DNA from: Branchiostoma lanceolatum
Lineage: Eukaryota > Chordata > Leptocardii > Amphioxiformes > Branchiostomatidae
DNA length: 64,000 nt
Assembly (NCBI RefSeq): GCF_035083965.1
Contig: NC_089729.1
Coordinates: forward strand, 18,835,964 to 18,899,963
Reading direction: 5' to 3'
In this document: piece after piece, positions 47,065 to 58,724 of the stretch
How positions within the stretch are numbered: the stretch's first letter is position 1
How the letters are laid out: each line of letters starts with the position of its first letter
The notes under the pieces: generated by a model
Databases searched by the model: none
What the model saw: the letters and a program-made list of their open reading frames with translations, nothing else
Told to the model about the DNA's origin: nothing
Translations under genes and position numbers: made by a program

Positions 47065-48140
47065 AATATATCTGTATTTGTATCTGTACTGTATATGTAT
47101 CTGTATCTGATAAAGATCACGAGTGATTGTCACACACTTCATCAAATGGTTTTTATTGTCAACAAAACACTCGCAGCCAAAGGCTGAATTGCGGTTTGTT
47201 TTACACAGTGCACCGCCACAATTAAAACAAGTCTTGTTTTCAATTACAAGTTAAAACAATAAAAAGCGTGATATATACTTGCGTTTTAAAATATACGACA
47301 TTATCATAAAATCTTACATTAAATACATCTTACTTATAATGACATTAGCCTTGACACAAGCTTAAGAGTTCAAAAGTCTAACAATATGCGGAATGGCAGT
47401 GTTCTTAAAGCGGTCCGTTCTCGCGGAGATAGTGTTCAGCTTGTGACAGGACCTGGTGGTTCGTCCACTGGTCTCTCCTCTCGTCGGAGGAAGCCACTCT
47501 CTGAAGGTGTTGGGTTTTAGTAGACCACGGCCGAACTTCAGGATCAGATGCTCACGTCTTTCCTGGAGTGTGGGAAGGCCTAGGGAGCAGCGTGCCTCTC
47601 GGTACCGAGTGTAGTTACTGCCGAGAATGATACGGCATGCTCTGCGCTGAACGTTCTCTATCTGTGACGACTGCGTAGCTGTCAGTCCGGGACTCCATAC
47701 GGGGCATGCGTATTCGCACAGCGGGCGTACATAGCTTATGTACACTGTCGTCAGGTCGGGCACTGGCAGTTTGAGGCGCCGTAGAAGGAAGAGTCGTTTG
47801 CTACTCTGGCTGGTGATATGACTTACATGGGCGTTCCATTTAAGGTCCGACTGCACTATGACCCCAAACAACTTAGCAACATAGACTTCTTGGAGGGCGT
47901 GACCATCAATATATAAGGTTGGGAGGGGAGGGGGGACTTTTGTGAAATACACATGCATAGCTTTGCATTTTCTCAGGTGCAGTTTCATGTGGCCGTCTGT
48001 AGTCCATTGTTCCAGGGCATTGAGGTCGCGTTGGAGGAGTGAGGTTTCGCGCACGAGCCTACTTTCTATCAGTGTAAGGTCGTCCACGAACTTCCAATTC
48101 TTCGTTCGGGTATTGTTGACGGTGCTGTTGATCACTTACT
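47065..48140 (-). mobile_element. 5'-truncated non-LTR retrotransposon
   Basis: A single open frame on minus, from 48135 to 47362, gives the C-terminal half of a LINE reverse transcriptase. It begins near the catalytic box (WKFVDDLTLIE), then LNALEQWTTDGHMKLHLRKC, LFGVIVQSDLKWNAHV, YISYVRPLCEYACPVWSPGL, IENVQRRACRIILG and LGLPTLQERREHLI. About 300 bp of 3' UTR follow, ending in (GATACA)n-like repeats at about 47065-47110. Truncation before the catalytic box is typical of incomplete reverse transcription. The frame is intact, so insertion is fairly recent. Confidence 0.85.
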
Positions 48141-48789
48141 ACAGTTGAAAGCGATCAAGCACAAATTTGTGCTCCACATGCATGTGACCATGGATGTAAT
48201 GTGATCATGCCGGCCGTTAAAAAATGACAATGTGTTTGTTTTCACTAGAACGTTTTCCCTATTTGGTCGTGGAGCACACCGCTGGTGTACCAGACTCTTA
48301 GCCCAGGGGCTGCCACCGACACTAATTATGCTAATAAGTCTGTAAGGTGTGGCACAAACCGCTCTTCCGAAAAAATGTACTCACTCCCCGAAAACAAGAT
48401 TTTCACAGGAACCTACTACTAGTACCAGTATTAAAGATGGTAGAGATTTTTGTTGCCTAATATCCCGAATATCAATTTGTAACAGTCGTTAAAAAATACT
48501 CCTTACAAAATTTCATAAGTTAGATTTGAGCAAGGATTTTAACCTTCCTAATTTAAGGTACACAGGTGATGCAAGCTCCGCCTGTTTTGACACTGTCGCC
48601 AAGAGCAACATGATATACGTCAATTGCTTTGGGGTTTGTCCAATCGCAGCGGTTGTTTCAGAGTCCACCATTGTGCATCTCAGCTTGGTGCACACAGAGC
48701 ATTCTGTTATCCGTCAGTTGTGTCGTGTTTACCTGGAGAAGGGTTTGTTGCTGTGTTTATCCCTATCCTATTCTGCCTTCCGACTCGAT

Positions 48790-51605
48790 ATGGCTATAAT
48801 GAAGGTTCTTCTGGGCGCGGCATTGCTGTATGTGGGTAAGTTTGGCATAAAATTGGAACGACATTTTTAGCGTTGTGAATTCAAGCACTGGTTCAACGTT
48901 AGCGTTCAAGATGGCCGACATACAAGTACACGCAGTTATGTGTCTAAAATCTGCGTTACTGTTAGATACATGACTGGAGCGATTCCTATACCAGAGTTGA
49001 CAGTTCCCATGAGATGAGTTTTCAATTCGTCTGTCACGTCGCTTTATGTTAACTACCAAGACGTCCGGACCGAGGTAGCCATGTGTGCGTCATCATGTTT
49101 TGGAAGCAGACGCCTACCACGGCAGACCGAGAAAGTGCGAAATGGAACGAAAGGGAACGAAATGGAACGAACTAAAACCACTCACTTCTGTATTTAGAAT
49201 ACTTCCTGTTCCGGTCTACTCCTTATATTTCGCTATCTACTGGTATTTCATTTCATAATGTTACATATGTTGTTTTAGTTCGTTCCATTTCGTTCCATTT
49301 CGTTCCATTTTGTACTTTCTGGGGACCCCTTCAGACGGATGCTTTGTCCTTTTGTTGATAATGTGTAAATACTTCCCTAGGGCATGTAATGACCTTAACA
49401 ATGACTGGTTTCGTAGACTGATACTTAACAACACACATTTGCGAATGTAGATACTTTTCTGACATATCTGTGGCATTTAATTTGCTCTTTTTGTTGCAAA
49501 CGCCTGCATCTTGAAAAAAGAAAATACTTGAGCTTCACCTTCTTGATAGGTAAAAGTCACAGAATGAGGAAAGATAGAACGGCTGTTCCCGATTGCGTTA
49601 CTCGATATCTTAATATCATTTGGCGATTTGTACCGTTTCTGTGATAAATGGGCGCATCAATACTGTACTGTACCTAACTAGACCGTGTACGCACAGAAAC
49701 TAGAAATCTCCGGGCCTTCCAGTTTCGGTCCTTGTTCGGTATGCAGGGCTCAGCAGACCAATGCATCCCATATCCCAACCCCATCCCATCTCGGATAATA
49801 CGTAGGAATGTGAAACAAACAAAAAACAACATTATCATAGTTGATGAACTATTTTCTTATTCTACTTTTAAAAGGTTTGTGTACATTGGTACGTTTGCTG
49901 AGGCAACAGAAACTTCATTTCACGAACCACATCCTTAAAACAGATTCAAAAGTATAAAAGAAGCATTTCACTAATCTCCAAGCAGAGCCAACGGTTGCAA
50001 AGACCGTATCCAAAAAGCAGAAGGAGTTTTTACGTGATGATTTACCACATTTGTGGAAGGGTTTGACATAATAGGTGACTATCACCTTTTCAATATGTCA
50101 ACCCAGATCAGACTGTAAGGTTTGGATCATCGCATACCGGGGCATGCCCCTTCTCTTTTTCGAAAGGTGTGGTGGGTTCTTTTACGTGCGCTGGGTGTGG
50201 CTCTCCCCAATCACGGGACCTCCATTTAACGTTCTATCCGAGGGACGTCCCTAACCTAGATTAGTACTCATTCACACCTGAGCGAAGTGAGAAAAGTCGT
50301 GTTAAGTGCCGTTTCCGAGGGCACAACTTCGACATGTCCAATAGTTTGAACATGTTTCTGTGCACAACCCGGGATTAGATCCCGGGTCCCATTGTTTGGC
50401 AGCAACCCGCTCTACCACTTGCCTCACAAGACGCCACTCCAGACTGTAATTCTAGACGGTGTAATCTCTGCTTGATATTTGCATTGCTAGCACGGCTGTA
50501 TATCGTATAAAGGGCAATGTGTTTTACTGGGATTAACTCTAAGCGGTGCAATGGCAACCTTTTTCATAACGATGTACACACAGACGTTTATATATGTACA
50601 TTTTGCTTCCGTACGTTTTGTGCTTAGTCATGCGAAGTTTTTATGTGTTATGAACCTTTGTGAACGATGTTGTGATATCGGTCTTACTACGTTTGAGAAA
50701 GTCAACGTTACGGAGTTTTAGTCAGTACAGTAGTCTAATAAAGACCGGTCGAACTTCTATATCGACATATTGAGAATAGTATTAATGAGTATTTTACAAG
50801 GTTAGCAAAACATGCATACAAACATATGCAAGAATATATAAGAATACATAAGAATATATTATATAACAATATATTACATAACATATTATATAAGAATATA
50901 TTATATAAGAATATATTATATAAGAATATATCTCTCTAGGTCTTGGACAGCTTTTAAGATAGGTACTGATGTACGGTGCATATCGGGTGACAAACCAGGT
51001 ACAATGTTTGAATTTTTTACAACTTGATACACTCTAAGGATATTCTCGTTCTAAGTGCACCGTATCGTACAAGAAATCTAAACTGAATTAAGTTAATAAT
51101 TCAATAATCTATCCCAACGCATCAATGATGCTAACGTAATTCTGTCATTTTCAGCAGATTTATGTTTTTAAATGTAAAGGGTGGTCCCTTCAGTGAAAGT
51201 AACCGATTTCCAAGGGAGTTCTTACAAAATCATTAAAAAAAATCAGGATACATTATTGTTAGATCAGCATTCAATTAATGACAAACTTGGTGTGCAAATT
51301 CTGAGCCAAGTCCTCATTTTACAACGCATTGGTCCGCACACATAATTTACGTCTGGTGTTTCTTTATAGTTTTATATACCCTTAATTTGTTGTCTTTAAG
51401 CCATGGCTGAGACCTGTCCAGGATACTACACTTCTGACGTCCTCGGCATCAAGGTGTGGGTGCCCGCGTTTGACTGCCCCACGCTGCTGGACGACCCCAG
51501 CTCCAAGTTCTGCTGCGGAACGAAGGACAACCCGCACTGCTGTGGCGACTGTGCCCAGTCTATCACCAGTGCCTGCATCACTGGTGGGGCCGTCAGGTAA
51601 GGACA

Positions 51606-51637
<32 letters not shown>

Positions 51638-51654
51638 ACAGGCACACACACACA

Positions 51655-51692
<38 letters not shown>

Positions 51693-54070
51693 GACACACA
51701 AAACACACACATACATAAACACACATACACACACACACACACATACATAAACACACATACACACACACACACACGCAGGCACACACACACAGACAGACAC
51801 ACAAAACACACACACTCTCACGCACACACATAAAACACAGACACACACACACACTTACACATACACGCACACACACATAAAACACAGACACACACACAGA
51901 CACACACATACACATATACGCACACACACGCAAAATCGTTCTGGTGCGAATTCATGACAAACAGAACTAAGAAAAATTAAGTCCCGTCGAAGCTGAAGCT
52001 CCTTCCCGGAGCCAACAACACAACGCACAATATACACAGCCGATAATACGAGTCCGAGTGGTCCCTCATTTCCGGTCCCCAGAAAGTTCAAAATGCAACC
52101 AAATGGACGAAATGGAACGACATAAAACAGCATATGTAACATTATGAAATTTTTCGTTCCATTTCGTTCCATTTCGTTCTATTTCGCACTTTCTTGGGAC
52201 CCCTGAGTCCTGATTGTTGTCCGGCTCCCTCCCACAGCAACGAGACGTTCGATGGCCTGCTGATCGGCGGGGTCGTGCTCCTGGTCGCCCTGCTGGTCTC
52301 CTGCTGCGTGTGCTGCTGTCGCGGCTGTTGTGGCCCCCGCCAGCCCGCCGTCACCGTCGTGCAGGGTTCGTGACGCACAAGCTGATGTCGTAGGGTCTCA
52401 CTCAATACCGAAAACAACCGAAAACGACCCGAAAACAAACGAAAACAATGTTCTTTTAACCGAAAACAGTTGTTTTCGGTAATAAGAGAATTTTCACAAA
52501 GTACCGAAAACAACAAACAAGTAAACTATTGAAAAACAATGCCATGGCGACGATGGCCCTTGAGTGCATGACGTACAGATAAGGTCCTCATTATTATTCC
52601 ATATTATGACAAGTTGTTGAAATGATGAATTGTAAGCACAAATTGCAAGATTTTAATTTCAAGATTGTATTGTATGTAGCATGTCTTTTTTAAAATATAG
52701 GTAATTTTATGAAGATCAAAATGGACCATTTTTAAGATGTCAGGGAATGATTTACCGGTGTTTTTATTCATTTTCTATTTAGTTTTAAAAAAAAACACGT
52801 TTTAGCCTCAGCATAGGCTGTTTAGGTTTGTGATCGGTTGCCGTGTTGGTTTTAGTTCTTTCCAGTATCAAATGGATACTTAATGAATCCCCCCCCCAAA
52901 AAAAAAAACTGAAAACACCTTTCAGTTCTTTTCTGTTGTTTTCGGTATTTAGTGAGACCGTAGTCGTAGACTAGCATGGTTGAGATGTGAAGAAGAAAAT
53001 AGCTGGAATTCTATATTTTTGTGATTCTTTTAAAACTCGCGTTGACACAGCTTTTAAATACTCACACCTCAGCGACGAATGGACTACAGAACGATGTAAC
53101 CTAGCGGCCCAGACTTAAAACTTAGCGTGAAGAACAAACAGATATGTTAACCGATGTTTTGATTTACATATTGCATATCCGAATTTTAACCCCAAAAAAG
53201 ACTTTGCAGTCTTTAAGAAAGAATTTCCCCAATGCAATCAAACATTGCACTATCCCAAGTCACTAATGCACTCTGGGAAGGGGTAAGATAGACCACACCC
53301 GCCACATGCCATTCTGGTGCCACCCATATCTTAACCCGAACAGAGGGCAAAGTGATGTGGGCTTTGGTACTGTTTAAGTTCGTCAACTGTTAGACTTTCA
53401 ATATTCTTTGCCCATGGTATTTCATGTCTGTTCGTTATATCAATATTGTTGACGTTCTTATGTGTGTCTCTCCTTAGCCTGTATACTTGCATATTCAGAC
53501 GATGTGTAAGTGTTGAAATTGGTCCATGCACAGCTGTTGACCATTCCTCGTGTGTGATTCCTTACCGCGTTTCTATCGCCCCCTTGCGGCTGCTGGCAGA
53601 ACGACTGACTTTGTCCTTCACTAGTAGTGGACTCCTTTTCCGTCCTCAGCTTCTACAAGCTGTTATACTTCGAGACTACAAACATACCGAGTCTATATTC
53701 TTCTCTTACTTACCGCTCACGTGACCACCAACGTATTCTTTGACCGTGAGTCATCAAGATTCCTTGTCAGCGTGACTGGACATACATGTTCAGGACGGCC
53801 ATGCATGCTTCAGAATAGAATGAAAGCAGCATCATCATCATCATCATATACAATCAAAGTGTGATACTAAAGCTTTCAGTTTTGGGGAGGGAAGAAGTCT
53901 AAGAAAGCATTTGCCATGCTGTTGCTCAATTCATAGCTTTGTCTTTAAAAAGTGTGTTTCTTTCTCTGATTCGTGTTGATTTTTATTTTCTGCATTTTCC
54001 AGGTAATCCGATTGTGATTCCACATGTGGGTACAGCTGGGGGACCCCCGCCCTATACCCAGATGCAGTAG
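48790..54070 (+). CDS. Shisa-like single-pass membrane protein, 4 exons
   Basis: Exons: 48790-48835, 51401-51596, 52238-52365, 54003-54070. All have GT/AG and phases 1, 2, 1 close to 145 residues. The order is signal peptide (MAIMKVLLGAALLYVA), a Shisa-type cysteine domain (ETCPGYY, WVPAFDCP, KFCCG, HCCGDC), a membrane helix about 85-105 (LLIGGVVLLVALLVSCC) running into a cysteine cluster (CCVCCCRGCC) that could be palmitoylated, then a short Pro-rich tail ending PPPYTQMQ. PPxY binds WW domains of Nedd4-type ligases. Vertebrate Shisa proteins act in the ER or at the membrane on receptor traffic; which member this matches (Shisa5/scotin-like by size and PPxY) is a guess. The first ATG was chosen for its signal peptide. 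Confidence 0.88.
49125..49327. mobile_element. Palindromic MITE with GAAATGGAACG arms (copy 1)
   Basis: GAAAGTGCGAAATGGAACGA on the left faces TCGTTCCATTTCGTTCC and GTACTTTCTGGGGACCCC on the right. The ends are themselves made of short tandem GAAATGGAACG units. It lies in intron 1 of the Shisa-like gene. A second copy is at 52074-52203. Confidence 0.75.
50035..50437 (-). mobile_element. tRNA-derived SINE, nearly full copy
   Basis: On minus: head GGCAAGTGGTAGAGCGGGTT (A box) and GGGATCTAATCCC (B box), then the body down to CACAAATGTGGTAAATCATC at the tail. It aligns over its whole length with 60505-60904. It lies in intron 1 of the Shisa-like gene. Confidence 0.8.
50828..50933. repeat. AT-rich tandem repeat
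   Basis: About 100 bp of AAGAATATATTATAT units with small variants, in intron 1 of the Shisa-like gene. Confidence 0.85.
51603..51930 (+). repeat. Long (CA)n tract just inside Shisa-like intron 2
   Basis: About 325 bp of near-continuous CA repeat starting six bases after the 5' splice site at 51597. The long open frames read across it on either strand are artefacts. Confidence 0.95.
52074..52203. mobile_element. Palindromic MITE with GAAATGGAACG arms (copy 2)
   Basis: GTCCCCAGAAAGTTC at the left, CACTTTCTTGGGACCCC at the right, with GAAATGGAACG facing CGTTCCATTTCG inside. It lies in Shisa-like intron 2, ending about 30 bp before the exon 3 acceptor. Confidence 0.75.
52391..52961. mobile_element. 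MITE with GGGTCTCACT ends, about 570 bp
   Basis: Left GGTCTCACTCAATACCGAAA; right GGTATTTAGTGAGACC, with ACCGAAAACAAC facing GTTGTTTTCGGT. TA lies at both edges, consistent with a TA-type duplication. The interior repeats CCGAAAACAA. It begins about 25 bp after Shisa-like exon 3. Confidence 0.72.
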
Positions 54071-54659
54071 TGGCAAACGGAGAGCCTATAACTGATAGTA
54101 TCAGCTGAGACTTGTGCATCCGCATCTGTGGAGCCGCTTTTAGTTGTTTTCAGTTTGAGTTTTACCAGTTTGTTATAACGCTATGATGTAGATTTAATAT
54201 GGTGTCACTATGGTGTATCAGTTATTGGCATCGCTTCCTGGTAGTAAAGGATGTATATTGAGCAGAGTAACTGTAGTATAGCTTACATACAAGCTCAGAG
54301 ACGTTCTATTTTGATTTACATAAAAGACTAAATGTCTGCCTGATGAAACTATTGGTGTTTATTTCCGTACACGTTGCGACAGTGTTCGTTTAGAAGTTGG
54401 TATGAATTGCTTTTGGCCATAACCAGCGTGTCATGTGTGACCGTATCATACCTTATAGATCATAAATAGATATTGTCAAGTATGAGAAAAAGAAGTACTG
54501 CTTTTGGAATGTATTCATAGGAAAATACATTTTTTGTGACAGCCTGGCAGCCAATAATTAATTATCATAAGCCAATAAGCCGATGTAGCTTAAAATGCCT
54601 GTTATTTGGTGATAGGAATAATTGTGGTTTCTTTTTTTGTATAATCGCTTATTTTGTTG

Positions 54660-54665
54660 ATTAAA
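54660..54665 (+). terminator. Possible ATTAAA polyadenylation signal of the Shisa-like gene
   Basis: No AATAAA was noticed nearer the stop at 54070. ATTAAA here would give a 3' UTR of about 600 bp. Confidence 0.3.
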
Positions 54666-54972
54666 TCGCGATGGTTTCTAAACAAACCCGTGTGTTCTCT
54701 TATTGACTTCTTGTGATAATCCTGGTCAACCCAAGACTCTACTATTTTTCAAAGATACATGTAAGTGGTCTATTTTCTGATATAGATGCACGGATACGAA
54801 GTTAGTATTTTCAATTCGATATTTCATTTCGTTATGCATGCCATTAATAATAATTCAACGGTAACGAGAAAAAGTAGTTTTACAGTACCTCCCACCCCTC
54901 GCTGAGGTTGGTACGCCCCTATAATGCTGTGCTGATAAATTGCTGAGTCTGACCAAGAACGTCGTTCCCTAG

Positions 54973-55080
54973 TATAGGGGAGACTAAAGAGTTACAATAA
55001 ATGCCATTGATGCATGTAGCCCTATGGGGAAGTTAAGAAAAAGAAGGTGTCATTATCTCAGGAATCAAAACAACAGACTT
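54973..55080 (+). mobile_element. Left part of the MITE family seen at 21164-21539
   Basis: TATAGGGGAGACTAAAGAGT and GTGTCATTATCTCAGGAA match the first 110 bp of the 21164 copy. The right end is missing. Confidence 0.75.
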
Positions 55081-56149
55081 ACAAACACAAATCATGACAT
55101 TTGCATAATTAATGAGAAAACTGTAAAATACCTTAGTGGGAAGTGATGGCATATTCGCCCTTGTGACATATATGGGATAATTAATGCACTACCAAAAATG
55201 ATTTTTCTTGTTTTTTCTAGTTTTCTTGTTTTTACTTAATTCGTGGACAAATTTTCTTGAATGAAGAACTTCCATGAAAATGATAATAATAAATAAGAAA
55301 AGCACAAGGGACCATTCCAAGAATCTTGTCATGTAAATTCTCACAACAAGAAACATTTTCTTATTTTCTTAGATAAAGAAATAATTTCTATAAAGGATTT
55401 TCTCTCATAAGAATTTTCTAGAAATTGAAGTTAAAAGTTCTTGTTTTTCTTGTATGGAGAATCTATTTCTTGCCATGTATAAGAAAATACAAGAATTTTT
55501 CTCTCCCCTATCTTCTTTTTCTAGTAGTAAGAAAAAACAAGAATTCAAAATTATGAAAACAAGTAACAACTAGAATTTTATTCTTGAGTGTTCTTTATTT
55601 TCATATCAAGAAACCTTGAGAAAGAAATTCTTGATTTTCTTGGGATGTTTAAGAAAATAGAAGAATTTTCTTCTTGCCTTTCTTGAGGTATCCTGCTTAG
55701 AAAAACAAGAATTTTCAAGATATTTAAGCTAGAAGACAAAGTTCGAGTCATAAATAGAATAATATTCTTGAATGTTCTTGATTTTCGTATCAAGAACCTT
55801 TGAGAAAAAAAAAATTCTTGCTTTTCTTGGGATGTTTAAGAAAATAGAAGAATTTTCTTCTTGCCTTTCTTGGGGTATCCTGCTTAGAAAAACAAGAATT
55901 TTCAAGACATTTAAACTAGAAGACAAAGTTCGAGTCAAAACTAGAATAATATTCTTGAATGTTCTTGATTTTCGTATCAAGAAACTTTGAGGAATGCATT
56001 TCTTGTTTTTCTTGATAATAATACTTTAAGAAATACAAGAAATACTTTGAAATTCTTATTTGAAGTCGTATAATATAATGGTTGTTTCCCGGCTAACTCC
56101 TGATTGGTGGTTTCAAATGCCACAGGCAGTTGACAGCAGGGCCAAAGCT

Positions 56150-56805
56150 CTGAGAAGTTCATGCCTTCAAGTGCTGTTCACTTCTAGTTCTATTTTGTAT
56201 TAATCGAAGACTCAAGTCGGTTTCAAAGTCAAAACCCAGGTACAAGAGAACATATACAAGATGGGGATCATGGTCTGAACCTGCAGCAAATGCCAAATTT
56301 TGCACGGAAACACTGGATAGCAGTATGGAAAAGGTAAGTGCCCCCCTCCCCACCCGACTGTATGAAAGTCAGCTCAAAAAAAAAGTCAAAGGGCCCCTGG
56401 ATGGTTAAATCGTCAAAAGCATCAAGCATTAGAGGTAATGATAAGTATAGCCTCTTTGGGTCCAACTCAAAACATCTTTTTGGCCGATGAATTAATAGAT
56501 TTTAATCAAAAAGCGATCCGCACACATTGGAAGATTACATTCCACCTCTGAGGGGTGGACTATTTTAAACGTATTGTTTCTGGAAAACATATGTAAGGAT
56601 AGGTTAAAGAATGATAAAACATATGATGTGTTTTGTGAAGAAATCAATTCAATTGGAACTTTCAAATCTAGAAGCTGGAAGTTAGTTAGCTCAACTCAGA
56701 AAGTAAAAATTAATGACATAGTCTTCATTTTTCCCCCAGATGTTGGAAGATGCCAATGGGAATGCCAATGTCAACAGAAATGGGCTTGAAGGGTTTGATT
56801 TCCAT
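56150..56805 (+). other. Putative two-exon reading inside the 3.5-kb element
   Basis: An open stretch at about 56153-56334 (ending SSMEK) meets a good 5' splice site, GTAAGT at about 56335. A pyrimidine-rich acceptor TTTTTCCCCCAG lies at about 56729-56740. Joining in phase 0 continues MLEDANGNANVNRNGLEGF to a stop at about 56815. No start codon is secured. It may be a captured host exon pair, a remnant of the element's own gene, or chance. Confidence 0.2.
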
Positions 56806-57164
56806 AGTCGAAGATGATCATCTGTCAACACTGAAAAGTCAGATGAGGCTGCTCTACACCACCTTCCAAGACGATAAAGAATTATATATTATGAAATATA
56901 TCATGTAATAAATCATATAGCATGTTAATTACATAGCAGTTTGTAATCTTTATGTTCTTTCAGTTTCAGTAGGCTTTGTATCAAAATTAGTTTTGGTATT
57001 TGTACAACAATATAGTATATAATGTATATTATTATTATACCTATTATTTTTGAAAAAATACACTGTAAAGCTTTGCCAATGTCATTTTTTTATACCAGAC
57101 TCCACAATTTACAGAAATATTAAGCCATCAACATGTCATTTTAACTGTAACTCTTGTAAGAACA

Positions 57165-58000
57165 TCAGTCTTAAGAGTAAGAAAACATTTCTAGGTAGCA
57201 AGAATTGTGTTCTTGATGTAAGAAAAGTATTCTTGTTGTAAGAAGATTAATCTAAGAAGTAAGCAAACGTTTCTTGACAGCAAGAATTGTGCTCTTGGTG
57301 GAAGAAAAGTATTCTTGGTGTAAGAATATTAATCTTAGAAGTAAGAAAAAAATTCTTGGCAGCAAGAATTGTGCTCTTGATATAAGAAAAGTATTCTTGT
57401 AAGAAGATTAATCTTAGAAGTAAGCAAACATTTCTTGGCAGCAAGAATTGTGCTCTTGATGTAAGAAAAATATTCTTGGTGTAAGAATATTAATCTTAGA
57501 AGTAAGAATACATTTCTTGGTAGCAAGAATTCTGCTCTTGATGTAAGAAAAGCATTCTTGTTGTAAGAAGATCGATTATAGAAGTAAGAAAACATTTCTT
57601 GGTAGCAAGAATTCTGCTCTTGATATAAGAAAAGTATTCTTGGAGTAAGAAGATTAATCTTAGAAGTAAGAATACATTTCTTGGTAGCGAGGATTGTGCT
57701 CTTGATATAAGAAAAGTATTATTGGTATAAGAATATTAATCTTAGAAGTAAGCAAACATTTCTTGGTAGCAAGAATTGTGCTCTTGATGTAAGAAGATTA
57801 ATCTTAGAAGTAAGAAAACATTTCTTGGCAATAAACAATCTTTGCTCTTGATGCAAGAAAAGTATGCTTATTGTAAGAAGATCAATCTTAGAAGTAAGAA
57901 AGCATTTTCTAGGCAGCAAGAATTATGTTCTTGAGGTGAGAAAAATATTCTTTGTATAAGAAGATCAGCTCTAGAGGTAAGAAAGTATTTCTAGGCGATA
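57165..58000. repeat. 82-bp tandem array within the 3.5-kb element
   Basis: AATCTTAGAAGTAAG or a variant recurs at 57331, 57410, 57492, about 57574, 57656 and 57738, spacing 79-82 bp, then 57800 and 57884. Each unit is four sub-repeats of about 20 bp of the form TTCTTG, spacer, AAGAA. Units decay progressively to 58700. Confidence 0.88.
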
Positions 58001-58724
58001 ACAATTTTTTTCCCCTGAAGCGAGAAAAGGATTCTTGATGTAAGAAGATAAATCTTGATGTAAGAAAACATTTCTCAGCAATAAGCATGTTTGGTCTTGA
58101 AGTGAGGAAAATATTCTTAGTGTAAGAACCTAAATCTTGAAAATAAGAAAGCAGTTCTAGGTATTAAGATTGCAGGTCTTAAGTAGAGAAATGCATTCTT
58201 GTTAAAAGAACAAAAAACTTGAAAAGAAGAAAGGATTTCTTGGCTGTAAGAATTTTGGTCTTGAAGTAAGAAAAGACGTGTTGGTATAAGAACCTAAATC
58301 TTAGAAATAAGAAAGTAGTTCTTGCTATCAAGAATTTTGGTCTTAAGAAGAGAAGTGCATTCTTTTATTAAGAACATAAAAGCTAGCAGTAAGAAACAAT
58401 TTCTAGGCAGTAAAGTTTTGGTCAGGAATACCAGCCTTTAAGTGAGAAATTAATTCTTAGTATAAGAACCTCAGATCCATGTGTCTGAATCAAGAATATA
58501 CATAGAAAAAAAATCTTACTGCAAGAATTACTTTCCGGCAGTAACCAAGGTCATTTTTATAAGAAAGATTTTCTTACTACAAGAAAAAGCTCAGTAAGTA
58601 AAAAAATTGCTTAATTCGTGGACAAAACCTTTTTCTTGAATACAGAAAAAATTGCTTGCATGAAGTAATATTTTTCTGTATGTAAGAAAAAACTAGAATA
58701 CAAGAAATGGCATTTTTGGTAGTG

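Larger units (their letters stand above)
55187..58724. mobile_element. 3.5-kb inverted-ended element built of AAGAA/TTCTT sub-repeats
   Basis: It opens CACTACCAAAAATG and closes CATTTTTGGTAGTG, and the homology of the ends extends inward (TTCTTG, TTTTTTCTAG, then CTTAATTCGTGGACAAA on both sides). Both flanks of the interior (55200-56060 and 57160-58700) are tens of short units alternating TTCTTG and CAAGAA. Between them is about 1 kb of ordinary sequence. CACTA-type ends with repeat-rich subterminal regions resemble En/Spm elements, but I cannot read a clean 3-bp target duplication (ATG at left, TGG at right). No transposase is recognised. Confidence 0.65.

Noticed and set aside
51382..51933. 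183- and 142-residue Cys/Val-rich frames on minus
   Set aside because: Antisense reading of the CA repeat joined to the antisense of Shisa-like exon 2.
53331..53531. 66-residue minus frame in Shisa-like intron 3
   Set aside because: Protein-like in places, but isolated, antisense to the host gene and without any recognised family.
57165..58700. Regular array suggesting CRISPR
   Set aside because: Units are tandem without unique spacers, the genome is eukaryotic, and no cas genes are present.
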